Source of the DNA: an uncultured Muribaculaceae bacterium
Lineage (GTDB): Bacteria > Bacteroidota > Bacteroidia > Bacteroidales > Muribaculaceae
Length of the DNA: 23,238 nucleotides
Direction of reading: 5' to 3'
NCBI GenBank assembly: GCA_910584185.1
Contig: CAJTYC010000037.1
Span: forward strand, 1 to 23,238
The number at the start of each line of letters is the position of its first letter. The stretch's first letter is position 1. Of this stretch, positions 13,496 through 20,672 are shown one piece after another. The notes under the pieces were generated by a model that ran no database searches, was not told where the DNA came from, and was given only the letters and a program-made list of their open reading frames with translations. Made by a program: the position numbers and the translations under genes.

Positions 13496-14881
13496 CTATC
13501 CTATCAGTGCTTTTTCGATTGTTGAGACAGCGTCGCGGAGTTCCGGGGAGACCTCGAGGCGTTCTTCTACGGCATTTACACCGTGGAGCACTGTTGCGTG
13601 TGAGCGATTCAGCTTGGAGCCGATTGCCGGGAATGAGAGGCCGGTGTGCTTCTTGCACAGATACATTATCATCTGGCGGGCATCTGCGATGTCTCGCAGA
13701 CGGCTCTTGCTGAATATTGCATCCGGATTCAGGCGATAGAAATCGGCTGTATTTTCCACAATCATGTCAAAATTGACAGTCTTTCTAACCTCCGGCTTAA
13801 CCACATGGCTGATAACCTTTTGAGCAAGCTCAGGAGTAACCGGACTGTTGTCGGTGATAGCCCTTGTAAGCAGACCGAGCACTATTCCTTCGAGTTCACG
13901 GACTGACTTGGTGGAACTCTTGGCTATCATGTCTATAATGTCTTCAGAAAGGTCGAGACCATTCTTGCCGCACTTGAACTTCAGAATCTGCTTGCGCAAC
14001 TCGTAGTCGGGACCTTCGAGCGGCTCGGTTATACCCCACTTGAAGCGGTCGATAAGACGGTCGGCGATACCGTCGAGTTCCATGGGAGGGCGGTCGCAAG
14101 TGAAGATCAATTTCTTATTGTTCTGGTGCAGATGATTGAAAATCGGGAAGAGAGCCTCTGCGGTACCTGTCTTGCCGGAAAGTTCCTGCAAGTCGTCAAA
14201 GAGGATGCAGTCCATCTGCTGAAACCAATATATGAAATTGGGAATCTCATGCTTGATCGTAGCATTGGCATACATGTTCTGAAATTGACGCATGGTGAGG
14301 AAAAGCACCTTGGCACGAGGGTTACGCTCCTTGATACGTATACCTATGGCCTGGATAAGGTGAGTTTTGCCTACGCCGACCGCTCCGTATAGGAAGAACG
14401 GGTTGAAATCCGGCTTCTCAGGATGATTCGCAATATGCTCCGCTATTGTGAAAGGGAGCTTATTGCTGCGGCCCACACAATAATTCTCGAAATTGAGAGA
14501 ATCGTTGAGCTGCGGGTCAAACATCTGCTCACGCTTCTCTGCCGGACAGTTGTTGAACGACTGCTCCAGCCTATTCTTGAGAAGATGCGAATGATTCGGA
14601 CTCTGAATCTGAACTTTCGAAGCCGGGTCCTCAGCCTTTACATAATAGGCATACTCAAGGTGTACGTCAGCACCGAAAACAGACTTCAGCGACTTCGTAA
14701 GAATATTGTAAAACTGGTCCTCAAGCATCTCCATGCAGAAACGCGAGGGCACTGTAAGGTAAAGCTTATTGTCGACAAACTTCGTGGGGACAATCGCCGA
14801 AAACCACGTGTTGAACTTCTCCTCGCCTATGTTGGCGCGGATTATCTCAAGACATCTATTCCAATTCTTTTTGAAGTCCAT
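13496..14881 (-). CDS. dnaA: Chromosomal replication initiator DnaA
   Basis: DnaA binds DnaA boxes and opens the origin. The 461-residue protein has all four domains. Domain I (NRCLEIIRANIGEEKFNTWF) is followed by a short linker and then the AAA+ domain. The AAA+ domain has Walker A GAVGVGKT at 166-173, Walker B ILFDDLQ (D229-D230), the TCDRPP sensor region, and RLIDRF, which holds the arginine-finger position. Domain IV is a helix-turn-helix containing ARQMIMYLCKKHTGLSFPAI. The box-contacting motif, normally GGRDHTTV or GNRDHATV, reads LNRSHATV here (425-431), so the conserved Asp is Ser. No run of TTATNCACA boxes was seen nearby, so the gene does not appear to sit at oriC. The ATG at 14881 follows an A/T-rich leader. 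Transcription ends at the terminator shared with cdsA. Confidence 0.95.
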   Translation of the reverse strand: MDFKKNWNRCLEIIRANIGEEKFNTWFSAIVPTKFVDNKLYLTVPSRFCMEMLEDQFYNILTKSLKSVFGADVHLEYAYYVKAEDPASKVQIQSPNHSHLLKNRLEQSFNNCPAEKREQMFDPQLNDSLNFENYCVGRSNKLPFTIAEHIANHPEKPDFNPFFLYGAVGVGKTHLIQAIGIRIKERNPRAKVLFLTMRQFQNMYANATIKHEIPNFIYWFQQMDCILFDDLQELSGKTGTAEALFPIFNHLHQNNKKLIFTCDRPPMELDGIADRLIDRFKWGITEPLEGPDYELRKQILKFKCGKNGLDLSEDIIDMIAKSSTKSVRELEGIVLGLLTRAITDNSPVTPELAQKVISHVVKPEVRKTVNFDMIVENTADFYRLNPDAIFSKSRLRDIADARQMIMYLCKKHTGLSFPAIGSKLNRSHATVLHGVNAVEERLEVSPELRDAVSTIEKALIG

Positions 14882-15040
14882 AATTGTCAGTCCGATTTTT
14901 GCGAGTACAAATTAACAACAAAAATTTCAAAAAAAAAAATGCTCTCAGACTTGCAAAAATCAAAAATTTTATAGTAGCTTGTAATACAATAATTTGAATC
15001 ATGACGGACATAGAGAGGCTGACTTGGCAACATCATCATG

Positions 15041-15084
15041 CTTATTACAAATAAGTTAGATGATTTTGAATTAAAATCATCTAA
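15041..15084. repeat. Two directly adjoining hairpins in the dnaA-thiS gap
   Basis: CTTATT-ACA-AATAAG occupies 15041-15055. It is followed without a gap by TTAGATGATTTT (15056-15067) pairing perfectly with AAAATCATCTAA (15073-15084) around GAATT. They lie upstream of both divergent genes, so they are not terminators for either. An operator, a replication-related structure or a small RNA end is possible. Confidence 0.6.
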
Positions 15085-15209
15085 CGAATGAGGAGTTGAA
15101 TGGAGCATTATGTTCCACACCCGCGACAAAAAATGGTGATTGAAAATAGGGGCATTTCGAACTTTTAAAAATCGTGGAACATGCAAAAGCTAATCTTAAT
15201 AAAAAATTT

Positions 15210-15241
15210 TTTGGATATTTAGTTTTTTACCATTAATTTTG
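15210..15241 (+). promoter_or_regulatory. Bacteroidota-type promoter for the thiamine operon
   Basis: TTTG (15210-15213), then 20 bases, then TAATTTTG (15234-15241). The predicted start near 15248 leaves a leader of only about 16 bases before thiS, too short for a riboswitch. Confidence 0.65.
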
Positions 15242-15263
15242 TTACACATAAACATAAAAAGAG

Positions 15264-15467
15264 ATGCACGTAAAGATAAATGATGTGCCGGTGCAGTTGC
15301 CCGACGAAGATATCACCATAAAAGAACTGATAGAAATGCGCAATCTGCCTGCCACAGGCACAGCAGTAGCGGTCAACGACAGGCTTGTGCCGCGCACCAA
15401 GCATGATATCCACAAGGTGAAGGAGGGAGACATCATCACACTCATATCTGTAGCATACGGAGGGTGA
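15264..15467 (+). CDS. thiS: Sulfur carrier protein ThiS
   Basis: A 67-residue ubiquitin-like sulfur carrier. It ends in SVAYGG; the C-terminal Gly-Gly is adenylated and thiocarboxylated to give sulfur to the thiazole ring via ThiG. The length and the MHVKINDVPVQLPDEDITIK start are typical. It is the first gene of the thi operon, and its TGA overlaps the next start by one base (TGATG). The partner adenylyltransferase gene thiF is not in this window. Confidence 0.93.
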   Translation: MHVKINDVPVQLPDEDITIKELIEMRNLPATGTAVAVNDRLVPRTKHDIHKVKEGDIITLISVAYGG

Positions 15468-16066
15468 TGAAATATATCGTCATCACCTCTCCTGGCCATA
15501 TAGAAGCTGAAGCCGATAAGATAACTGCGTTAATAGATAACGGAGTAGAGTTCGTACACCTACGCAAGCCCGGCGCCGACCGTGAGCAAATGCTTCACCT
15601 TATAGAAAGCATACCGGCTAAATATCTCCGGCAGCTCACGCTTCATGACCATTACGACCTGTGTGAAGAGACCGGCATCGGAGGCATACACCTCAACCAA
15701 CGCAACCTGCTGTTGCCATCCACCACGAAGATAATGGCAGAAGCGAGCGGCAAGCTGAGAATAAGCCGGTCGCTGCATAGCATAGAGGAGATAACGCAGA
15801 CCGATGCAGAGGATTATCACTACCGCACACTCTCGCCCATATTCGACTCCATATCGAAAGCCGGATACTCCTCAGCATTTCACTTAAAGGATATCGTGCA
15901 AGACATCAGAGAGAAACAGATTGTCGCGCTCGGTGGGGTCACACCTGCTCACCACAAAATACTCGAAGAAACAGGATTTTGGGGAGCTGCGTTGTTAGGA
16001 TATATATGGGGTGAGGACTTCCACACCGCGCTCGCAGAATTGGCAAAGAGCATCAGAGAGCAATAA
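15467..16066 (+). CDS. TenI/ThiE-like TIM-barrel protein (thiazole tautomerase or thiamine-phosphate synthase homologue)
   Basis: A 199-residue member of the ThiE/TenI family. It keeps the barrel landmarks VEFVHLRKPGAD, GGIHLNQRN, ISRSLHSIEE and VALGGV. It has LHDHYDL where ThiE has LLNDRVEL, and SPIFDSISKAGYSS where ThiE has the GPYAMTTTKKN loop that binds pyrophosphate. A true ThiE is the next gene, so this protein more likely acts as a TenI-type thiazole tautomerase or a specialised paralogue than as the main synthase. The frame also opens at a GTG at 15464; I prefer the ATG at 15467 because it forms TGATG with the thiS stop. It lies 47 bases before thiE. Confidence 0.75.
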   Translation: MKYIVITSPGHIEAEADKITALIDNGVEFVHLRKPGADREQMLHLIESIPAKYLRQLTLHDHYDLCEETGIGGIHLNQRNLLLPSTTKIMAEASGKLRISRSLHSIEEITQTDAEDYHYRTLSPIFDSISKAGYSSAFHLKDIVQDIREKQIVALGGVTPAHHKILEETGFWGAALLGYIWGEDFHTALAELAKSIREQ

Positions 16067-16113
16067 GGTGTGCGCTGTGAGAAACACATTAATCAATATA
16101 AATAAGAAATAAC

Positions 16114-16740
16114 ATGTTACAATTTATAACGAATACCGAATCACGCACCCCCGTGGCTGAGCAAGTCAAGGGATTCATAGCCGGCGGTGGCCGCTGGGTG
16201 CAAATAAGGATGAAAGAGGCGAGCGACGAGGATATTACAGCCGTGGTCAACGAAATCAAGCCCTTGTGTCTGGAGACAGAAACCTTCTTGCTGCTCAACG
16301 ACCGCGTGGAGCTTGCCAAGACACTCGATGTGGGTGGCGTGCATCTTGGCAAGACCGACATGCTCCCCTCGAAGGCAAGGCTGATACTCGGTCCGGCAGC
16401 GGTTATAGGCGTCACTGCCAACACCATCGACGACATCAAGGCAGTCCGCAGCCTTGATATAGACTACATAGGCATGGGTCCCTACGCCATGACCACCACA
16501 AAGAAAAACCTCGCCCCAATCTTAGGCTTGGAGGGTGTGCGTACACTTTGCAAGGATATGGAACAGCTTGAAATCGACATAGCGCATGTGGCCGTAGGTG
16601 GTATAAAGCTCGAGGATGTGGTGCCATTGATGGAGGCAGGGGCCAACGGTGTGGCCGTAAGCGGTGCCATAGCCAATGCCGAAGACATAGCACGAGAGAC
16701 TTCAAGATTTCTTGAGGCGCTTAAACCATTTATGAAATAG
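16114..16740 (+). CDS. thiE: Thiamine-phosphate synthase
   Basis: ThiE couples hydroxymethylpyrimidine pyrophosphate with thiazole phosphate to give thiamine phosphate. The 208-residue TIM barrel has every family landmark: WVQIRMKE (28-35), LLNDRVELA (60-68), GVHLGKTDM (75-83), IGVTANTIDD (98-107), IGMGPYAMTTTKKN (119-132, phosphate loop) and VAVGGI followed by GANGVAVSGAI. The gene lies 33 bases before thiG. Confidence 0.93.
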   Translation: MLQFITNTESRTPVAEQVKGFIAGGGRWVQIRMKEASDEDITAVVNEIKPLCLETETFLLLNDRVELAKTLDVGGVHLGKTDMLPSKARLILGPAAVIGVTANTIDDIKAVRSLDIDYIGMGPYAMTTTKKNLAPILGLEGVRTLCKDMEQLEIDIAHVAVGGIKLEDVVPLMEAGANGVAVSGAIANAEDIARETSRFLEALKPFMK

Positions 16741-16773
16741 TAAACAGGAAACAGGATAATACAATCTACATAC

Positions 16774-17550
16774 ATGAACGACATATTGAAAATAGGGGGA
16801 CGGGAATTTCACTCCCGACTCTTTGTGGGAACCGGCAAATTTGCCGCTCCCGATTTGATGTTGGAGTCGATTAAGACATCCGGCTCCGAAATGATAACAG
16901 TGGCCATGAAGCGCGTCAACATGATGAACGAGGCCACCGACGAGATGTTGACCCACATCAACCGCGAGCATGTGCAGCTGCTGCCCAACACGTCTGGCGT
17001 GCGCAATGCCAAAGAGGCGGTGCTTGCCGCCCAGATGAGCCGCGAGATATTTCAGACCAACTTCATAAAGCTCGAAATACATCCCGACCCAAAATACCTT
17101 ATGCCCGACCCGATAGAGACATTAAAGGCCACCGAGGCACTTGCCAAAGAGGGATTCATCGTGCTCCCCTACATTCAGGCTGACCCGGTGCTCTGCAAAC
17201 TCCTCGAAGAGGCCGGCACATCGGCCGTCATGCCACTGGCCGCTCCGATTGGCACCAATAAAGGGTTGATAACCCGCGACCTGCTGGAGATTATCATAGA
17301 GCAATCCAATGTGCCCGTGATAGTTGATGCCGGTCTTGGGGCACCCTCTCACGCTGCCGAGGCTATGGAACTCGGAGCTGACGCAGTGCTTGTCAATACA
17401 GCCATAGCCGTGGCCGGCGACCCCGTGATGATGGCCGAGGCGTTTAAGGATGCCGTGGTGGCCGGGCGCAAAGCATATCTGGCCGGACTCGGCGCAGTGT
17501 CAAAGTCGGCACAGTCCACCTCTCCCCTCACCTCCTTTCTTAACAAATAA
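16774..17550 (+). CDS. thiG: Thiazole synthase ThiG
   Basis: ThiG condenses deoxyxylulose phosphate, dehydroglycine and ThiS-bound sulfur into the thiazole phosphate. The 258-residue barrel starts LKIGGREFHSRLFVGTGKF. It contains the Schiff-base lysine in TNFIKLEIHPD (K99) and the segments LPNTSGVRNAKEAV, AAPIGTNKG and DAGLGAPSHAAEAMELGADA, all strongly conserved. The dehydroglycine should come from ThiH, two genes downstream. It lies 32 bases before thiC. Confidence 0.95.
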   Translation: MNDILKIGGREFHSRLFVGTGKFAAPDLMLESIKTSGSEMITVAMKRVNMMNEATDEMLTHINREHVQLLPNTSGVRNAKEAVLAAQMSREIFQTNFIKLEIHPDPKYLMPDPIETLKATEALAKEGFIVLPYIQADPVLCKLLEEAGTSAVMPLAAPIGTNKGLITRDLLEIIIEQSNVPVIVDAGLGAPSHAAEAMELGADAVLVNTAIAVAGDPVMMAEAFKDAVVAGRKAYLAGLGAVSKSAQSTSPLTSFLNK

Positions 17551-17582
17551 AAGTTCCCAAATCAAGGATTTATATACAGAAC

Positions 17583-19295
17583 ATGAAAATTGAGAATATC
17601 GACGTTTCGAAATATCCGAACTCAGAGAAAATATATGTGGAGGGCACATTGCCCGGCGTGAAAGTGGCGATGCGCAAAATACACCAGTACCCCACCGTAA
17701 AGATTGAAGATGGCAAGCGCGTGGAATATCCCAACGAGGATATCACCGTGTATGACACCTCCGGCCCTTTCACCGACCCGGCGATAAGCGTAGACATCAA
17801 CAAAGGACTCCCCCGCGACCGTGAGATTTGGGTGGAGATGCGAGGTGACACCGAGGTTCAAGACGACATAACGAGCGAATATGGCAAGGCACGCCGCGAC
17901 GACATGAGCTTGGACGAGATTCGCTTCCCGGTGCAGCACAAGCCGCGCCGCGCCAAGGAGGGACATCGTGTCACACAGATGCACTACGCCCGCAAAGGCA
18001 TCATCACACCGGAAATGGAATATGTGGCTATTCGCGAGAACCTCGATAACGAGCAGCGTGGCATAAAGAGCTACATCACCCCTGAGTTCGTGCGTCAGGA
18101 AGTGGCAGCCGGCCGCGCGGTAATCGCATCAAATATAAACCACCCGGAGGCTGAGCCTATGATTATCGGCTCAAAATTCGCCACCAAGCTCAACACCAAC
18201 ATAGGCAATTCGGCACTCTCGTCGGGTATTGAGGAAGAGGTGGCCAAGGCTGTGTGGAGCTGCTACTGGGGTGGAGACACACTGATGGACCTCTCCACGG
18301 GCGACAACATACATGAGACCCGCGAGTGGATAATCCGCAACTGTCCGGTGCCTATGGGCACAGTGCCAATCTATCAGGCCTTGGAGAAGGTGAATGGCGA
18401 CGTGCGCAAACTCACTTGGGAGATATATCGCGACACACTCATTGAGCAGTGCGAGCAGGGTGTGGACTACTTCACCATACATGCCGGTGTGCTCAAGGAG
18501 CATGCCAAGCTTGTGCAGGAACGACTCACGGGATGCGTGTCGCGCGGCGGTTCGATTATGACCCAGTGGTGTGTGCTTCATGACCAGGAGAGCTTCCTCT
18601 ACACACATTTCGACGAAATATGTGAGATATTGAACAAATATGATGTGGCCGTATCTCTCGGCGATGGCATGCGACCCGGCTCGATACACGACGCCAACGA
18701 CCGTGCACAATTTCTTGAGCTCGAGGTGCTCGGCCAGCTCACCGAGAAGGCTTGGGAGCATGATGTGCAGGTACTGATTGAAGGTCCCGGACACGTGCCC
18801 ATGCAGAAGATACCGGTGAATATGGAAAAGGAGAAGACATGTTGTCATGAGGCTCCGTTCTACACACTCGGCCCGTTGACCACCGACATAGCACCAGCCT
18901 ATGACCACATTACATCTGCTATCGGTGCGGCCATCATATCGACTCTCGGCACTGCCATGATATGTTATGTTACACCCAAGGAGCATTTGTCGCTGCCTAA
19001 TCTCAACGATGTGCGCGAAGGCGTGATAGCCTATAAGATAGCAGCTCATGCAGCAGATATAGCCAAGGGTTTTCCGGGTGCGACTGTCCGCGATGACGCT
19101 CTCAGCAAGGCGCGTTACGATTTCAGGTGGAAAGACCAGTTCAATCTCTCGCTCGACCCTGAAAAAGCGCGTAAATATTATGTGGAATCTCGCCGGGAGG
19201 CTCCCGACGCCAACGACCGTTTCTGCACAATGTGCGGCCCCAACTTCTGCGCCATGAGAATCTCGCAGAATATTGCCGACGAGTGCAACAAGTGA
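17583..19295 (+). CDS. thiC: Phosphomethylpyrimidine synthase ThiC (radical SAM)
   Basis: ThiC rearranges aminoimidazole ribotide into hydroxymethylpyrimidine phosphate with a radical SAM reaction. The 570-residue protein has the N-terminal ThiC-associated region and the catalytic barrel (NTNIGNSALSSGIEEEVAK, LMDLSTGDNIHETREWI, GDGMRPGSIHDANDRAQ, EGPGHVPMQKI). The C-terminal cluster motif CTMCGPNFC has C548, C551 and C556 as the [4Fe-4S] ligands. It needs AIR from purine synthesis. It is followed by thiH after 11 bases. Confidence 0.96.
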   Translation: MKIENIDVSKYPNSEKIYVEGTLPGVKVAMRKIHQYPTVKIEDGKRVEYPNEDITVYDTSGPFTDPAISVDINKGLPRDREIWVEMRGDTEVQDDITSEYGKARRDDMSLDEIRFPVQHKPRRAKEGHRVTQMHYARKGIITPEMEYVAIRENLDNEQRGIKSYITPEFVRQEVAAGRAVIASNINHPEAEPMIIGSKFATKLNTNIGNSALSSGIEEEVAKAVWSCYWGGDTLMDLSTGDNIHETREWIIRNCPVPMGTVPIYQALEKVNGDVRKLTWEIYRDTLIEQCEQGVDYFTIHAGVLKEHAKLVQERLTGCVSRGGSIMTQWCVLHDQESFLYTHFDEICEILNKYDVAVSLGDGMRPGSIHDANDRAQFLELEVLGQLTEKAWEHDVQVLIEGPGHVPMQKIPVNMEKEKTCCHEAPFYTLGPLTTDIAPAYDHITSAIGAAIISTLGTAMICYVTPKEHLSLPNLNDVREGVIAYKIAAHAADIAKGFPGATVRDDALSKARYDFRWKDQFNLSLDPEKARKYYVESRREAPDANDRFCTMCGPNFCAMRISQNIADECNK

Positions 19296-19306
19296 ACCGA
19301 AAGGAA

Positions 19307-20500
19307 ATGAATGTAACAGAAGAGAAAACAGCGAAAAAATGGTCTGACCCTGACAGGGAGTCAGTGTTCGGCCATGGATTTGCAGAAATCATAGACCAAT
19401 ACGACTGGGACGATACGCTGCGCCTCGTGCATGAAGCCACCGATGCCGACGTGCGGCGCGTACTCGCCAAGGCTCGCCGCAACGGCAAGCGATTGGAGCC
19501 TGAGGAATTCGCCGTGCTGATTTCGGAGGCCGCCGACCCATATCTTGAAGAGATGGCGGAGTTGAGCCGGCACTTCACACGTGAGCGATTCGGCAACACG
19601 ATTTCGCTCTATATACCTATGTATGTGTCGAATGCCTGCACCAACAAATGTGTGTATTGCGGTTTCAACCACGACAACCCTTTCACGCGCACCACGCTCA
19701 ATATGAGCCAGATTGAAGATGAATGCAAGGCCATAAAGAAGCTCGGCCCCTTCGAGAATCTGCTGATAGTATCGGGCGAATACCCATCGCTCTGCGGCGT
19801 GGACTACATGGAGCATGTGCTTCACACATGCCGCCCATACTTCCACAATCTCACCATAGAGATTCAGCCGTTGAGGTCGCATGAGTATGAGCGGCTTACT
19901 CATAGTGGTCTTAACGGAGTGGTGTGTTTTCAGGAGACTTATCACCGTGAGGCCTACAAGAAATACCATCCGCAAGGCATGAAGTCGCATTATGACTGGC
20001 GGCTTAACGGCTATGACCGTATGGGGGAAGCCGGTGTGCACAAGATAGGGCTCGGAGTGCTGCTCGGACTTGAGGATTGGCGAGCCGACACTGTGATGAT
20101 GGCGCGTCACTTGCGCTACTTGCAGAAGAAATATTGGCGTTCGCGCTATTCTGTGAATTTTCCGCGTATGCGTCCGTCGGAAAGCGGATACCAACCCAAA
20201 GTGGTTATTGATGACCGTCAGCTTGCCAAGTTGACATTTGCCTTCCGCATCTTCGACCATGATGTAGATATATCCTTCTCCACACGCGAGGCACCATTCT
20301 ACCGAGACAACATAATGCAGCTCGGAGTGACCTCGATGAGTGCCGGAAGCCGCACAGATCCTGGAGGCTACGTATCAGAACCCGACTCGCTGGAGCAATT
20401 CGAGGTGTCGGACGAACGCACCCCAATGCAAGTCGCAGAGTCAATAAGGGAACATGGCTTCGAACCGGTATGGAAAGACTGGGATTCTATCTTTGATTAA
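19307..20500 (+). CDS. thiH: 2-iminoacetate synthase ThiH (radical SAM)
   Basis: ThiH cleaves tyrosine to give dehydroglycine for ThiG. The radical SAM motif is CTNKCVYC (C111, C115, C118). YIPMYVSNAC before it, and SGEYPSLCGV, EIQPLRSHEYERL and YSVNFPRMRPSESG after it, are family-specific. The open frame extends back to an ATG at 19232 inside thiC. I chose the ATG at 19307, preceded by AAAGGA, because it lies just after the thiC stop. This gives 397 residues, about 20 more than E. coli ThiH, as an N-terminal polar extension (VTEEKTAKKWSDPDRES). It is the last thi gene and is followed by a hairpin; thiF is absent here. Confidence 0.93.
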   Translation: MNVTEEKTAKKWSDPDRESVFGHGFAEIIDQYDWDDTLRLVHEATDADVRRVLAKARRNGKRLEPEEFAVLISEAADPYLEEMAELSRHFTRERFGNTISLYIPMYVSNACTNKCVYCGFNHDNPFTRTTLNMSQIEDECKAIKKLGPFENLLIVSGEYPSLCGVDYMEHVLHTCRPYFHNLTIEIQPLRSHEYERLTHSGLNGVVCFQETYHREAYKKYHPQGMKSHYDWRLNGYDRMGEAGVHKIGLGVLLGLEDWRADTVMMARHLRYLQKKYWRSRYSVNFPRMRPSESGYQPKVVIDDRQLAKLTFAFRIFDHDVDISFSTREAPFYRDNIMQLGVTSMSAGSRTDPGGYVSEPDSLEQFEVSDERTPMQVAESIREHGFEPVWKDWDSIFD

Positions 20501-20512
20501 ACATATTGATTC

Positions 20513-20560
20513 ACAAAAAGAATTGGACATTCGTGGTCACGCATGCCCAATTCTTTTTGT
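20513..20560 (+). terminator. Terminator after thiH
   Basis: ACAAAAAGAATTGG (20513-20526) pairs perfectly with CCAATTCTTTTTGT (20547-20560) around a 20-base loop. The T-run inside the second arm suits termination of the thi operon, and the A-run gives a T-run on the opposite strand. Confidence 0.8.
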
Positions 20561-20615
20561 ATTGTAGATCCTACTTGTGGGCGTTTTGGAAAAGGCCTTT
20601 CCATTTCACTAAAAT

Positions 20616-20657
20616 TTAAGCGGATGTATCTTACTTAATTTTGATACATCCGCTTAA
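20616..20657. terminator. Terminator downstream of ftsH, probably bidirectional
   Basis: TTAAGCGGATGTATC (20616-20630) pairs perfectly with GATACATCCGCTTAA (20643-20657) around a 12-base loop. On the minus strand it lies 16 bases after the ftsH stop and is followed by AATTTTAG. On the plus strand it is followed by TATTTTTTG. It therefore separates the convergent thi and ftsH transcripts together with the hairpin at 20513-20560. Confidence 0.85.
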
Positions 20658-20672
20658 CTATTTTTTGAGGTG

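Larger units (their letters stand above)
14882..15263. other. Divergent AT-rich region between dnaA and thiS
   Basis: About 380 bases with no gene. It carries an A-run near 14929-14939, two abutting hairpins (15041-15084), a 9-bp inverted pair ATGTTCCAC / GTGGAACAT (15110-15118 / 15174-15182), and the thiS promoter (15210-15241). A dnaA promoter is not clear; the best -7 candidate is TTAATTTG about 30 bases before the dnaA ATG. I looked for the TPP-riboswitch cores (CUGAGA, and the GAUCUGGAUAAUGCCAGC type) and did not find them. Confidence 0.6.

Noticed and set aside
14882..15263. Chromosomal origin next to dnaA
   Set aside because: AT-rich and structured, but no TTATNCACA boxes or clustered repeats were found, and dnaA is often away from oriC in Bacteroidota.
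19232..19306. Earlier thiH start inside thiC
   Set aside because: It would overlap thiC by 64 bases and add residues not typical of ThiH; the ATG at 19307 follows AAAGGA just after the thiC stop.
18171..20260. Long minus-strand open frames opposite thiC and thiH (292 and 299 codons)
   Set aside because: They lie wholly opposite strongly conserved genes, have histidine/arginine-rich shadow composition, and show no recognisable motif.
20588..20604. Near-palindrome TGGAAAAGGCCTTTCCA
   Set aside because: Short and imperfect, with no neighbouring gene start or U-tract to give it a role.
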